From Actinomycetota bacterium (lineage in GTDB: Bacteria; Actinomycetota; Acidimicrobiia; Acidimicrobiales; JAJPHD01): DNA of 64,000 nt. The stretch spans positions 117,745-181,744 of the forward strand of contig JAJPHD010000004.1 of NCBI GenBank assembly GCA_021325455.1, read 5' to 3'. How positions within the stretch are numbered: the first letter of the stretch is position 1; each line of letters opens with the position of its first letter. The position numbers were made by a program, and so were the translations under genes. The notes beneath the pieces were generated by a model that was given only the letters and a program-made list of their open reading frames with translations, had not been told where the DNA came from and searched no databases. Below are positions 9,396-18,258 of the stretch, piece after piece.

Positions 9396-10178
9396 TCATG
9401 CTCTGACAAAGATGTCCATGCTGTCGGGCCACAGGGTGCTGGCCGGGCAGTAACGGAACCCGTGGTCGGCGACGATGCGGGTGAGCCGGGGGTAGTCCAC
9501 CAGGGAAGGATGGAACTCGGCGATGATGGCGTCGATCTCGTCGAGCCACGAAGTGTCGCCTTGGGTGAGCAGGGCCTGCTCCCCGCCTTCGATGTCGAGC
9601 TTCAAGAGGTCCACTCGGGAGCCGAGGAGACGAAGGAGCTCGCCCATGGTTACGAGCGGGACGCGGAGGTCGCCCGGCCCCAGCTTCCCCTGGTTGGATT
9701 GTGGGCTGGTGGTGAACGAGCCCGTACCGCCGTGAGGGCTCACCGCCGCCTGCACGACTGTTGCCGGTACGTCATTGGAGGCGAGGTTGCGGGTGAGGAG
9801 CGCGACATTCTCAGGGACCGGCTCGACGGCAATGATGCGCTCAACTGGATACCTACCAGCGAGCCACAGGCTGGTGAGACCGATGTTGGCTCCGAGGTCG
9901 ATGATGTGCCGTGGCCACAGGCCACTAGGCAGCCGATAGGCCTCGTCGAGGAAGACCTCCCGAAGGCTCTGGATGTCGCCCCGGTTGCGCCGGTAGGTGA
10001 CGTGCCTCCCGTCGGGCAGCTTGATCCGCCGGACAGAGTTGCTCGCCTGCAGGCTGGGGGCCACCCGCATGGCCCGGTACAGGAGAACGTCCAAGCCGTA
10101 GCGGGGGCTGTTCAGCTTCTGCACCGCTTGGACCAGTTCCCGCTGGATCCGCTTCGCCCTGGCGAGCCAGCCGGCCAT
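9396..10178 (-). CDS. FkbM-family SAM-dependent methyltransferase
   Basis: 260 residues with ATG 10178. IIDLGANIGLTSLWLAGRYP (about 91-110) is SAM motif I, followed by IIAVEPVPENVALL. KLDIEGGEQALL is the conserved FkbM C-terminal block. It is the first of three minus-strand genes (methyltransferase, flippase, GT4) and its stop lies 46 bases before the chosen flippase start. It is a second, distinct methyltransferase of the locus (compare 5806-6648), so the glycan may carry two O-methyl groups. The target hydroxyl is unknown. Confidence 0.85.
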   Translation of the reverse strand: MAGWLARAKRIQRELVQAVQKLNSPRYGLDVLLYRAMRVAPSLQASNSVRRIKLPDGRHVTYRRNRGDIQSLREVFLDEAYRLPSGLWPRHIIDLGANIGLTSLWLAGRYPVERIIAVEPVPENVALLTRNLASNDVPATVVQAAVSPHGGTGSFTTSPQSNQGKLGPGDLRVPLVTMGELLRLLGSRVDLLKLDIEGGEQALLTQGDTSWLDEIDAIIAEFHPSLVDYPRLTRIVADHGFRYCPASTLWPDSMDIFVRA

Positions 10179-10261
10179 CAGATGCAGTCCCAGCTATCGC
10201 CCGGGGGTCCTACGAGGTGAAGATGCGGGTACGTGCCTGTCCATGAGATGTGCGGGCCCCA

Positions 10262-12004
10262 TCAGGTGCCGGGGGGAAGGGGCGGAGCCCCGGCTTGCAA
10301 CCTGCCGCTGGCGACCGGGCGCGCCCCGCTTCCGTTCCTGGCCTGGGTGTAGGCGTAGCGGTAACCGTACCCGTAGCCGTAGCGGTAGCGGTAGCCCCGG
10401 GTGTGCTTGGGGCGCACGGCGTTGAGGACCAGGCCGCTGATACGGGCGTCCACCTGCCCCAGGTGCTCCAGGGTCTGGGCGAGGGCCTTCCTCGTGGTGC
10501 GCCCGGCCTGGGTGACGAGGAGGGTGGTGTCCACCCGGGCGGCCAGGGCCACGGCATCGGCCACCGGGAGCACGGGTGGGGAGTCGATGAGGACCACGTC
10601 TATGAACTCGAGGGCCCGGAGCTGGTCCACCAGGTGGGCCATGCGGGGCCCGCTCAGCAGCTCGGCCGGGTTGGGGGGGATGGGTCCCGAGGGGAGGAGC
10701 CAGAGGCCGTCCACCTCCTTCACCGAGTGCAGGGTGGGCTCCAGGTCCTCGGCCCCGAGCAGCACCGAGGTGAGCCCGTGCTCCCGCTCCTGGCCGAAGA
10801 ACTCGTTGGCCCGGGGCCGGCGCAGGTCGGCGTCCACCAGGAGCACCCGCTGGCCGGCCTCGGCCAGCATCACGGCCAGGTTGGAGGCGGTGGTGGTCTT
10901 GCCCTCGGCCACCATGGCGCTGGTGACCTGGACCAGCTTCCAGTTGTGGTCCAGGTGCAGGAACTGGAGGGAGGTGCGCAGCTGGCGGTAGGCCTCGGTG
11001 GTGGCCGAGTGGGGGGAGGCCAGGGAGGCCAGCTGGGGCTTGCGCCGGTCCCGCCACCCGGGAAGGGCCGGGACCAGGCCCAGCACGGGCAGGCCCCCGC
11101 TCGCCCCCTGGAGCTCCTCCTTGGCCCGGATGCGGTCGTCCAGGGTGTCGGCCAGGAGCACCCCTCCGATGCCCAGGACCAGTCCCACGGCCAGGCCGAT
11201 GAGCCCCGTGCGCTTGGGGTTGGGGGAGCTCGGGACCGAGGGGGCCGTGGCCGGGGTGATGAGCTCGGCCGCTCCGTTCTGGAGGGAGGCGTCGGCCTGG
11301 AGCTGGTTGAGCTGGGCCTGGTAGGTGGCCTGCTCGGTCTGGAGGGCGGCCAGCTGCTGGGCCTGCTTGGAGGCGCCGTGCCCCGAGGTCAGGGAGGCGA
11401 TCTGGCGGTTGACGGAGCTGAGCTTGGCCTGCACGGCACTGGCGGCCGAGAGGGAGGCGTTGACGTTCTGGTCCCGGCGGAAGGTGAGGTAGGCCCGGGC
11501 GTAGGCGTTGGCGATCCGGGCCGCCGTGGCGGCCGAGTGGCTGGAGGCGGCCACCTCGATGACGTTGGTCTGGCCCACCTCGGTGACGCTCACCTGGGGG
11601 GCGGGCTGGTGCAGCTGGCGGCTCACCGCCTGGGTGACCGGGGCGCTGGTCACGATCTGGATCTGGGTGGCCACGTCGGTGGGGGAGAGCGAGGCCCCCG
11701 AGCCCCCCAGGAGGGCGGCGGCGGGGCTGGACGACTGGAGGAGGATGTCGGCCTTGGCCGTGTAGGTGGGCTTCTCCAGGAAGGAGGCCCCCACCCCGGC
11801 GGCCACGCACAGGACCACCACCAGTCCCACCAGCCACTTGCGCCGCCAGACGACCCGGAGGTAGTCGCGCAGGTCGGCCTCGGGGGCGGAGGCCGGGGCC
11901 ATGGCAGGGGAGTGTAGCCAGGGATTGGGACTAGAGGTAGGGCGCCCAGCACCATTTGCGCTTGGACCGGGGGTGAGAACCCCATCAGTCGTGGTATCGG
12001 GCAT
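10262..12004 (-). CDS. Polysaccharide co-polymerase / BY-type tyrosine kinase (Wzz-Wzc fusion)
   Basis: 580 residues. A Wzz domain starts with LRDYLRVVWRRKWLVGLVVV (TM1, about 45-65), followed by an extracytoplasmic Gln/Ala-rich coiled-coil region with DVATQIQIVTSAPV. TM2 lies near 265-285 (GLIGLAVGLVLGIGGVLLA). The cytoplasmic kinase (about 330-540) has Walker A SAMVAEGKTTTASNLA, Walker A' LLVDADLRRP and Walker B VVLIDSPPVL. The C-terminus carries a tyrosine cluster GYRYRYGYGYGYRYAY, the expected autophosphorylation tail. This protein sets chain length and couples polymerisation to export. Promoter candidate at 12050-12078; an AG-rich RBS lies about 12 nt before the ATG. Confidence 0.9.
   Translation of the reverse strand: MPDTTTDGVLTPGPSANGAGRPTSSPNPWLHSPAMAPASAPEADLRDYLRVVWRRKWLVGLVVVLCVAAGVGASFLEKPTYTAKADILLQSSSPAAALLGGSGASLSPTDVATQIQIVTSAPVTQAVSRQLHQPAPQVSVTEVGQTNVIEVAASSHSAATAARIANAYARAYLTFRRDQNVNASLSAASAVQAKLSSVNRQIASLTSGHGASKQAQQLAALQTEQATYQAQLNQLQADASLQNGAAELITPATAPSVPSSPNPKRTGLIGLAVGLVLGIGGVLLADTLDDRIRAKEELQGASGGLPVLGLVPALPGWRDRRKPQLASLASPHSATTEAYRQLRTSLQFLHLDHNWKLVQVTSAMVAEGKTTTASNLAVMLAEAGQRVLLVDADLRRPRANEFFGQEREHGLTSVLLGAEDLEPTLHSVKEVDGLWLLPSGPIPPNPAELLSGPRMAHLVDQLRALEFIDVVLIDSPPVLPVADAVALAARVDTTLLVTQAGRTTRKALAQTLEHLGQVDARISGLVLNAVRPKHTRGYRYRYGYGYGYRYAYTQARNGSGARPVASGRLQAGAPPLPPGT
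10349..10396 (-). repeat. Hexanucleotide repeat coding the Tyr tail of the BY-kinase
   Basis: About eight copies of a degenerate 6-base unit (plus strand GTAGCG/GTAGCC/GTACCC/GTAACC) encode alternating TAC tyrosine codons with Gly or Arg codons. Because the unit is two codons long, slippage would change the number of phosphorylatable tyrosines without shifting frame. Confidence 0.7.
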
Positions 12005-12049
12005 CGGCCGCCGGCTCCCCCTGGCTCACACCTAAGAGTGGTTCTTCAG

Positions 12050-12078
12050 ACGCTACTAGTGTTCCTGGTGACAGTCAA
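12050..12078 (-). promoter_or_regulatory. Candidate promoter of the Wzz/BY-kinase gene
   Basis: On the minus strand TTGACT (12078-12073) is separated by 17 nt from TAGCGT (12055-12050), a good -35/-10 pair of sigma-70 type. It predicts a leader of about 40 nt before the ATG at 12004. Seen by eye only. Confidence 0.45.
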
Positions 12079-12254
12079 AGGCCCCTGGTTCTCATCACTG
12101 ATAGTGGGGTGCCTATCTCAAGGAGAGAGATTAGGCTGGTTTGCGGGAGCGGGGACCGCGGCCGGAGGCGGACAGGGATGACGAGCGTTAGGGCTGTTGG
12201 CATTGGCCCCCGGGCCTCGGTCCCGGGCCGGGGGCCGGGTCGGCCAGGGCGCCC

Positions 12255-12449
12255 GTGAGGTCGATCGCGGCCCGGGGGGAGCCGGGCCGCTACCGCCTCT
12301 CCCTGGCCGCCGGACCCTACCTCCAGGCGGGGGAGGGGGAGGAGGTCTTCCCGGCCCGGGTCCGGTTCAGGACGGTCGGGGACATGACCTGCACGGGGGC
12401 GGTCGTCTCCGACGCCCGCACCGTGGACGAGGTGATAGCCGAGACCGCT
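12255..12449 (+). pseudogene. cysD: cysD fragment (sulfate adenylyltransferase small subunit, C-terminal part)
   Basis: In this frame the translation contains GEEVFPARVRFRTVGDMTCT followed by GAVVSDARTVDEVIAETA. This is the region just before the C-terminal tail of actinobacterial CysD, the ATP-sulfurylase subunit that makes adenosine 5'-phosphosulfate. The whole N-terminal PP-loop half and the last ~30 residues are missing. Homology stops abruptly at 12449, where the cysN fragment begins in another frame. It is a non-functional relic. Confidence 0.7.
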
Positions 12450-12451
12450 CC

Positions 12452-12727
12452 TCCCGCCTGGCCACCGCCAGCCGGTGGCTCCTCAAGCACACCTCCCGCA
12501 CGGTGCGGGCGGTGGTGCAGGAGGTCCTCTACCGCATCGACGTGAACAGCCTCCACCGGGACCCGGGCCCTGGTGTGCTCGGGCTCAGCGACGTCGGCCG
12601 GGTCCGGCTGCGCCTCGGCTCCCCCATCATGGTCGACCCCTACCGGCGCAACCGCACCACCGGCAGCTTCATCCTCATCGACGAGGTCACCAATGCCACG
12701 GCCGGGGCCGGGATGGTCCTCGGATGA
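12452..12727 (+). pseudogene. cysN: cysN fragment (sulfate adenylyltransferase large subunit, C-terminal end)
   Basis: This frame reads RWLLKHTSRTVRAVVQEVLY, then VGRVRLRLGSPIMVDPYRRN and RTTGSFILIDEVTNATAGAG, ending at a stop at 12725-12727. These are the closing segments of CysN, the GTPase subunit of ATP sulfurylase. The GTPase domain and nearly 300 further residues are absent, and the fragment abuts the cysD fragment with no spacer and a change of frame. Order D-N-C is retained, so this is an eroded operon rather than scattered pieces. Confidence 0.8.
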
Positions 12728-12815
12728 CCGGGACGGGCCCGGGCGGGGGGCTGGTACGGGTGTCACCGGGTCCTCCTCCCCGTCGGGGCCCGGGGCGGGC
12801 TGGCAGGCTGGCCCC

Positions 12816-13022
12816 GTCTCCCGGGCCGAGAGGTGGTCGGCCCTCGGGCTGCGACGGGCCACGGTCTGGCTCACGGGGCTGTCGGGGTCGGGCAAGTCCA
12901 CCATCGCCGCGGCCCTGGAGCGCCGCCTCGTCGAGGCGGGATCGGAGCGGCTCGCTCCCAAGCCCCCCCGTCCTCCCCGGAAGTGGAGGTTGATGACGGC
13001 TCTACGGCGAGCGGCGGGATAG
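12816..13022 (+). pseudogene. cysC: cysC fragment (adenylylsulfate kinase, N-terminal part)
   Basis: Reads VSRAERWSALGLRRATVWLT followed by the Walker A GLSGSGKSTIA and AALERRLVEAG, the first ~40 residues of an APS kinase, as in CysNC fusions. After 12941 the similarity ends and the frame runs through unrelated codons to a stop at 13020-13022. The APS-binding and lid regions are missing, so it cannot make PAPS. It is in a different frame from the cysN piece. Confidence 0.75.
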
Positions 13023-13459
13023 TGCCCCTGTCAGGGCCGGCGTGCCGGCCGGGGCTCTCTGGGAGTGAACGGGTCCAGGACCCGCGCCGGCAGTTGCTCG
13101 AGGTCACCGTCCAACCCCCGCGGCGCCTCTTGGCGCCAGATGCCCACGAGGGCGATGCCGCTGGCCCAGCGCTGGGGGCGGGCTGGGCCGGGGCCGGCCA
13201 GAGGATGGCCGGTGGCGTTGGCGCTCTCGCTCACGATCCCACGGTAGCTGAACTGCTTGTCCGTGCTTGGCGACAGCGATGCAGGTGCTTTCTGGTTCCC
13301 GCTCCGCCGGAAAGGCGGGCGATAGCTGAGCCCCTCAGCTATCGCCGCCAATAACCAATCGGAATCTGATCGCGAGTGGGGTTGTTAGCGGCCCTGGTGA
13401 GGCGGGTGTGATCGGTCTTTGGCCGGCAGCGGCGCGACGGTTTCCCTTGACCGGCGGGG
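12942..13459 (+). other. Intergenic region after the cys relics
   Basis: No recognisable protein is encoded on either strand. A 106-codon minus-strand frame (13031-13351) has no features that suggest a product. The notable element is the perfect hairpin at 13318-13346. Confidence 0.4.
13318..13346. terminator. Perfect 13-bp hairpin, terminator-like without a U-tract
   Basis: GGCGATAGCTGAG (13318-13330) and CTCAGCTATCGCC (13334-13346) are exact reverse complements with a 3-base loop CCC. No T-run follows on either strand. Many actinobacterial terminators lack the U-tract, so termination is plausible; a protein-binding site is an alternative. Confidence 0.5.
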
Positions 13460-15016
13460 GTGGCATCGTCTATCCCGTATCTCCGGCATGGGGACGTCTG
13501 GGATACGGTCGTGACTGAGGTTCCGCCTGGCGCCGGGGAGCGATACGACCTGGTGCTCACCGGTGGGAGGGTGATCGACCCCGAGTCGGGCCTCGACGGC
13601 GTTCGGGACGTGGGCATCAGGGCCGGAACCGTCGCCGCCGTCAGCGAGACCAGGTTGACCGGTGCACGGGTCCTCGACGTGGGGGGCCAGGTGGTGGCCC
13701 CCGGGTTCATCGACCTGCACAGCCATGGCCAACAGATCCCCGAGCAGCGCTTCCAGGCCCTGGACGGCGTCACCACCGCCCTCGAGCTGGAGGCGGGGGC
13801 CGGACCGGTGCGCACCGCCTATGCCCGGGCCGCAGCCGAAGGGCGCCCCCTCAACTACGGCTACTCGTCTTCCTGGGCCCTGGCGCGCATGCGCGTCCTG
13901 GCCGGCTACGAGCCGACCGGCGCCGTCAACGAGGTCATCACCCAGCTCGGTAACGAGGCCTGGCAGCAAAGCGCCACCCCTGCCCAGGTGGTCCGGATCC
14001 TCGGCCTCATCGAGGAGGACCTGTCCGAAGGGGCGCTCGGCATCGGCATCCTCATCGGGTATGCCCCCCTGATCGAACCCTCCGAGTACCTCCAGGTGGC
14101 GGGCCTGGCCGCCGGCGCCGGTGTCCCGACCTACACCCACACCCGGGAGCTGGTGGAGAACAACCCGGATACACCCGTGGACGGGGCCGAGGAGCTGGTG
14201 CGTGCCGCCGGGGAGACCGGGGCGCACATGCACTACTGCCACCTCAACAGCACCTCCACCTATCACGTGGACCGGGTGCTCTCCCTGGTGGAGCGGGTGC
14301 AGAGGGAGGGATCGGCGGTCACCACCGAGGCCTACCCCTACGGCACGGCGATGACGGCCATCGGGGCCGCCTTCCTGGCCCCCGAGCACCTCCCCCGGAG
14401 AGGGCTCACCCCGAGCTCCATCCGCTACCTGCCCACCATGGAATGGGTGCAGGACGAGGCCCGGCTCACCGAGCTCCGCCGGTCGGACCCCGGTGGACTG
14501 GCCTTCATCCGCTACCTCGACGACGACGACCCCGCTCAGTTCGGCCACGTCGAGCGGGCCCTTTCCTTCCCGGGGGCCGCCGTGGCCAGCGACGGCCTGC
14601 CCTTCCACTGGCCGGGGGAGGCCCCGGACCCCCACACCTGGCCGGTGCCCCCCGGGACCCTCGGCCACCCCCGCAGCGTGGGCACGTTCTCCCGGTTCCT
14701 GCGCCTGGCCCGTGACCGGGGGCTCATGAGCTTGCCCGAGGCGGTGGCCCGCCTCACCCTGGCCCCCGCCAAGGTGCTGGAGAGCTCGTGCCCGGCCATG
14801 AGGGCCAAGGGGCGCGTGCAGCCGGGATCCGACGCCGACCTCACCGTGTTCGACCCCGAGCGGGTGAGTGACCGGGCCACCTACACCGATCCGCTGGTGG
14901 CCTCGACGGGCATCACCCACGTGATGGTCGGCGGCGCCTTGGTGGTGCGTGACGGGGAGGTGGTCCCCGACGCCCTGCCAGGCAAGCCCCTTTTTGGAGG
15001 AAAGGAGCCAGCATGA
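13460..15016 (+). CDS. N-acyl-D-amino acid deacylase-type amidohydrolase
   Basis: 518 residues from GTG 13460; GTG 13511 (17 codons later) is an equally good start, because the family usually begins just before YDLVLTGGRVIDPESG. Metal-binding landmarks of the amidohydrolase TIM barrel follow: GFIDLHSHG, ELEAG, THTRE, HYCHLN and VASDG. C-terminal LTLAPAKVL and GSDADLTVFDP complete the D-aminoacylase/dihydroorotase-like pattern. It should cleave N-acyl-D-amino acids, or related N-acyl compounds, in the cytoplasm. It overlaps the next gene, an MFS carrier, as ATGA, so uptake and hydrolysis are probably co-translated. Confidence 0.8.
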   Translation: MASSIPYLRHGDVWDTVVTEVPPGAGERYDLVLTGGRVIDPESGLDGVRDVGIRAGTVAAVSETRLTGARVLDVGGQVVAPGFIDLHSHGQQIPEQRFQALDGVTTALELEAGAGPVRTAYARAAAEGRPLNYGYSSSWALARMRVLAGYEPTGAVNEVITQLGNEAWQQSATPAQVVRILGLIEEDLSEGALGIGILIGYAPLIEPSEYLQVAGLAAGAGVPTYTHTRELVENNPDTPVDGAEELVRAAGETGAHMHYCHLNSTSTYHVDRVLSLVERVQREGSAVTTEAYPYGTAMTAIGAAFLAPEHLPRRGLTPSSIRYLPTMEWVQDEARLTELRRSDPGGLAFIRYLDDDDPAQFGHVERALSFPGAAVASDGLPFHWPGEAPDPHTWPVPPGTLGHPRSVGTFSRFLRLARDRGLMSLPEAVARLTLAPAKVLESSCPAMRAKGRVQPGSDADLTVFDPERVSDRATYTDPLVASTGITHVMVGGALVVRDGEVVPDALPGKPLFGGKEPA

Positions 15017-16392
15017 CCGAGAGCGTGCCGTGGACCGCAGGCGCCCCCCAGCCCCGGTCCGCCCCCTACGCCACGGCCCAGCGGGCCGCCACCACGGCGC
15101 AGTGGACGGTGGTGATCCTGTTCTTCGCCTGGCTCATCGACTACATCGACCGTCTCGTCATCACCCTGGCCCTTCCGGACATCGGCAAGGCCTTCGGGAT
15201 CAACAAGGCCGAGCAGGGCCTGGTCCTCAGCGTGTTCTTCATCACCTATGCCCTGTTCCAGATACCCGGAGGCCGCCTGGCCGACTGGATCGGGTCACGC
15301 AAGACCATGACCCTGGCCCTCGGGCTCTGGTCCGCCTTCACGGCTCTCACCGGGGTGGCCTTCACCTACGCTGCCCTGCTCGTCATCCGCCTCGTCTTCG
15401 GCGCCTCTGAGGGCATCTTCCCCGGCGCCTCCATGAAGGCGATCGCCGAGCGCACCACCCCCCGCCAGCGGCTCACGGCCGACGGGGTGATGCTCTCGTC
15501 CAACCCGCTCGGCTCAGCCCTGGCTCCGCTGGTGGCAGCCCCTGCGATCCTTGCCGTCGGCTGGCGGCAGTCGTTCTTCGTGATCTGCGGGTTCGGGATC
15601 CTCATCGCCTTGATCGTGTGGTTCCTGATGCCGAGGGCCCTCAGCTCCCAGCGGGCGCCTGCGGCTGCGGAAGCGGTGGAGGCCAACAGGCCACCGTCAG
15701 GCGGGACAGGGGGCCGGACGGCCCGGGGTTCCGGCGGCCAGCTGTGGGTCCTGCGGGCGCCGGACATGTGGAAGCTCTACTTCGTGTTCTTCGGCTTCGA
15801 CACCGTCTCTTGGGGCCTCATCTCCTGGGCCCCCTCCTACCTCATAACGTCCAAGCACGTGCCCATCGCCACCACGGGGATCCTCGTCTCCATCCCCTGG
15901 TTCGTGGCCACGGGGACCACCGTGGTGGGCGGCCTCCTCTTCGATCGGGTCTTCCACGACCGCCAGCGCTGGATCATCATCCCCTGCATGGTCCTCACCG
16001 CGGTGTTCCTGTACCTCATGCTCACCGCCACCACGACCGGGGGATTCACCCTCTTCGAGACCATCGGCGTGGGGATCATGTTCTTGACCTTCATGCCCAT
16101 CTTCGGCCTGCCCATACGGCTGCTGCCCAATGAGCTCATGGGCACGGCAACGGGCCTGGTCAACTTCGGGGGCCAGAGCGCGGGGGCCATCGTGGCTGTA
16201 GTCATGGGGGCGCTGGCCGGCGCCTTCGGGTTCCCGGCTGCCTTCGCCTACCTGATCTTCGGGGTGGCGGTGTCCATCGTCGCCGTGCTGATGTGCCCCC
16301 AGCGGGGTGACAGCTTCCGCGCCTCGGTGATGCGCAGCGCTCCACCCGGGGCCGGAGGGCTCGCGCCCTCCCTCGAGGGCGCCACCGGGTAA
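15013..16392 (+). CDS. MFS transporter, anion:cation symporter-like
   Basis: 459 residues, about 12 transmembrane helices. The loop between TM2 and TM3 has the MFS signature GGRLADWIGSRKTM, and TM1 carries FFAWLIDYIDRLVITLALP, typical of the organic-anion:H+ (ACS) branch. A long hydrophilic central loop lies near residues 215-245. Strong GGAGG before ATG 15013, which overlaps the deacylase stop. The pairing suggests uptake of an N-acylated amino acid or similar organic acid for the upstream hydrolase; the substrate itself is inferred. Confidence 0.85.
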   Translation: MTESVPWTAGAPQPRSAPYATAQRAATTAQWTVVILFFAWLIDYIDRLVITLALPDIGKAFGINKAEQGLVLSVFFITYALFQIPGGRLADWIGSRKTMTLALGLWSAFTALTGVAFTYAALLVIRLVFGASEGIFPGASMKAIAERTTPRQRLTADGVMLSSNPLGSALAPLVAAPAILAVGWRQSFFVICGFGILIALIVWFLMPRALSSQRAPAAAEAVEANRPPSGGTGGRTARGSGGQLWVLRAPDMWKLYFVFFGFDTVSWGLISWAPSYLITSKHVPIATTGILVSIPWFVATGTTVVGGLLFDRVFHDRQRWIIIPCMVLTAVFLYLMLTATTTGGFTLFETIGVGIMFLTFMPIFGLPIRLLPNELMGTATGLVNFGGQSAGAIVAVVMGALAGAFGFPAAFAYLIFGVAVSIVAVLMCPQRGDSFRASVMRSAPPGAGGLAPSLEGATG

Positions 16393-16492
16393 AGGCGGCC
16401 GAGCGGTCCTGGCCGGACGGGCGGAGCCATGCCGTCGCACCAGGTGCCCAGCCCGGCCCACGTAAGGCAATGGTCGTGGCCAGGCGGACGGG

Positions 16493-17284
16493 TCAGAGCA
16501 CCTTGGAGAGGAAGCTCCTGGTCCTCTCCTGCCTGGGGTCGGAAAGGACCTGGCGGGGCGGCCCGGCCTCCACGACCACCCCGCCGTCCATGAACACCAG
16601 TGAGTCGCCCACCTCCCGGGCGAACCCCATCTCGTGGGTCACCACGATCATGGTCATGCCCTGCTCGGCCAGCCGCCGCATGACGTCCAGGACCTCGCCC
16701 ACCAACTCGGGGTCCAGCGCGCTGGTGGGCTCGTCGAAGAGCATGAGCTTGGGCTCCATGGCCAGGGCCCTGGCGATGGCCACCCTCTGCTGCTGGCCCC
16801 CGGATAGCTGGTTGGGATAGACGTCCGCCTTGTCGACCAGGCCCACCTGGGCCAGGAGGTCGCGGGCCCGGTCGCGGGCGGTCGCCTTGGCCTCGCGCTT
16901 CACCACCACCGGTCCCTCCATGACGTTCTCCAGGGCGGTCATGTGAGGGAACAGGTTGAACCTCTGGAAGACCATGCCGATCTCGGCCCGCCGCCGGCAG
17001 ACCTCCCGCTCGGGTAGCTCGTGGAGGCGGTCCCCGCGCTGGGCGTAGCCGACCAGGACCCCGTCCACCCACAGGCGCCCGGCGTCGATCTTCTCCAGGT
17101 GGTTGATGCAGCGCAGGAAGGTCGACTTCCCCGAGCCGGACGGCCCGATAACGCACAGCACCTCACTGGGCCTCACCTGCAAGGTCACTCCCCGCAGCAC
17201 CTCCAGCCTGCCGAAGCGCTTGTGGAGGTTGTCCGCCTCCACCATGAGCCCCGGGGACCCCGAACCGGCTCCGCTCACGCTCAT
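16493..17284 (-). CDS. Polar amino acid ABC transporter, ATP-binding protein
   Basis: 263 residues from ATG 17284. Walker [11 protein letters not shown]-loop [11 protein letters not shown], signature [15 protein letters not shown], Walker [15 protein letters not shown] and the H-loop [10 protein letters not shown] are all intact. The THEMGFA wording is typical of the glutamine/arginine/histidine (GlnQ/HisP) branch. The start overlaps the permease stop as ATGA. It powers the importer formed with the next two genes. Confidence 0.9.
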   Translation of the reverse strand: MSVSGAGSGSPGLMVEADNLHKRFGRLEVLRGVTLQVRPSEVLCVIGPSGSGKSTFLRCINHLEKIDAGRLWVDGVLVGYAQRGDRLHELPEREVCRRRAEIGMVFQRFNLFPHMTALENVMEGPVVVKREAKATARDRARDLLAQVGLVDKADVYPNQLSGGQQQRVAIARALAMEPKLMLFDEPTSALDPELVGEVLDVMRRLAEQGMTMIVVTHEMGFAREVGDSLVFMDGGVVVEAGPPRQVLSDPRQERTRSFLSKVL

Positions 17285-18249
17285 CGGGGCGGCCTCGGGA
17301 CCTCGAGGCCTCCGGCCAGCGCCGGGCGGGTGATGGCCAGGTTGCGCCTGAGGCGCTGCCACGGGGTCAGGGGAAGCTGCTTGGCCGCCCCCCGAGCGAA
17401 GTACCTCTCCACGTAGTACTGGCCGATGGTGAGGATGGAGGTCACGATCAGGTACCAGATGCTGGCCACGATGAGCAGCGGGATGGTCCGGTAGTTCGCC
17501 GCGTATATGAGCTCCACGGCGTAGAGGAGGTCGGTGACGGCGATGACGCTTACCAGCGACGTGGTCTTGAGCATCGAGATCGTCTCGTTGCCCGTGGGGG
17601 GCACGATGACCCGCATGGCCTGGGGCAGGACTATCCGGCGCATGGTCTGCAGCCGCGTCATCCCCAGAGCCTGGGCCGCCTCGGTCTGGCCTTGGTCCAC
17701 CGAGAGGATGCCGGCCCGCACGATCTCGGCCATGTAGGCCCCCTCGTTGAGCCCGAGCCCCAGGATGGCGGCCACGAAGGGGGTGATGAAGGCGTTGGCG
17801 CTCCCGGCCACGAACTGGGGGCCGAAGGGGACCCCCAGGCCGAGCCTGGGGTAGAGCGCCGACAGGTTGTACCAGAACAGCAGCTGGACGAGCAGCGGCG
17901 TACCTCGGAAGAACCAGATGTAGAGCCAGCTGGCCCCGGACACGAGGGGGTTGGGCGAGAGCCGCATCACTGCCAGGAGGACCCCGAGGACGATGCCGAT
18001 GGCCATGGCGATGACGGTCAGCTCGATGGTCACCGCCAGCCCGCTCAGGACCCGGGTAGAGGTGAAGTACTGACCGATGATGGCCCAGTGGAACCGGGTG
18101 TTGGTGACCAGGCTGTGGCCGAGCATGGCGGCCAGCACGAGCACGATCACCGCCACCACCCACCGGCCGGGGTGGCGCAGCGGCACGGCCCGGATATCCG
18201 GGGGGCGCTCTCCTACCTGGGCGCCCGCGCCGACCGCGGTCCGGGCCAC
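17281..18249 (-). CDS. Polar amino acid ABC transporter, permease
   Basis: 322 residues, GTG start at 18249, 9 bases after the binding-protein stop. After a ~30-residue cytoplasmic N-terminus come about six helices. The inner-membrane EAA loop is [20 protein letters not shown], which contacts the ATPase, and [16 protein letters not shown] is a conserved HisM/GlnP segment. A single permease gene suggests a homodimeric channel. Confidence 0.9.
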   Translation of the reverse strand: MARTAVGAGAQVGERPPDIRAVPLRHPGRWVVAVIVLVLAAMLGHSLVTNTRFHWAIIGQYFTSTRVLSGLAVTIELTVIAMAIGIVLGVLLAVMRLSPNPLVSGASWLYIWFFRGTPLLVQLLFWYNLSALYPRLGLGVPFGPQFVAGSANAFITPFVAAILGLGLNEGAYMAEIVRAGILSVDQGQTEAAQALGMTRLQTMRRIVLPQAMRVIVPPTGNETISMLKTTSLVSVIAVTDLLYAVELIYAANYRTIPLLIVASIWYLIVTSILTIGQYYVERYFARGAAKQLPLTPWQRLRRNLAITRPALAGGLEVPRPPR

Positions 18250-18258
18250 CTCCTGGTC

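Noticed and set aside
10250..11917. 555-codon plus-strand frame opposite the BY-kinase
   Set aside because: Gly/Val/Gln-rich with no domain, fully antisense to a gene with intact Walker motifs.
13031..13351. 106-codon minus-strand frame in the gap before the deacylase
   Set aside because: No motif, no RBS and Pro/Arg/Ala-rich; contains the hairpin sequence.
13385..14920. 511-codon minus-strand frame
   Set aside because: Antisense to the amidohydrolase whose metal sites are intact; His/Gly/Val-rich shadow.
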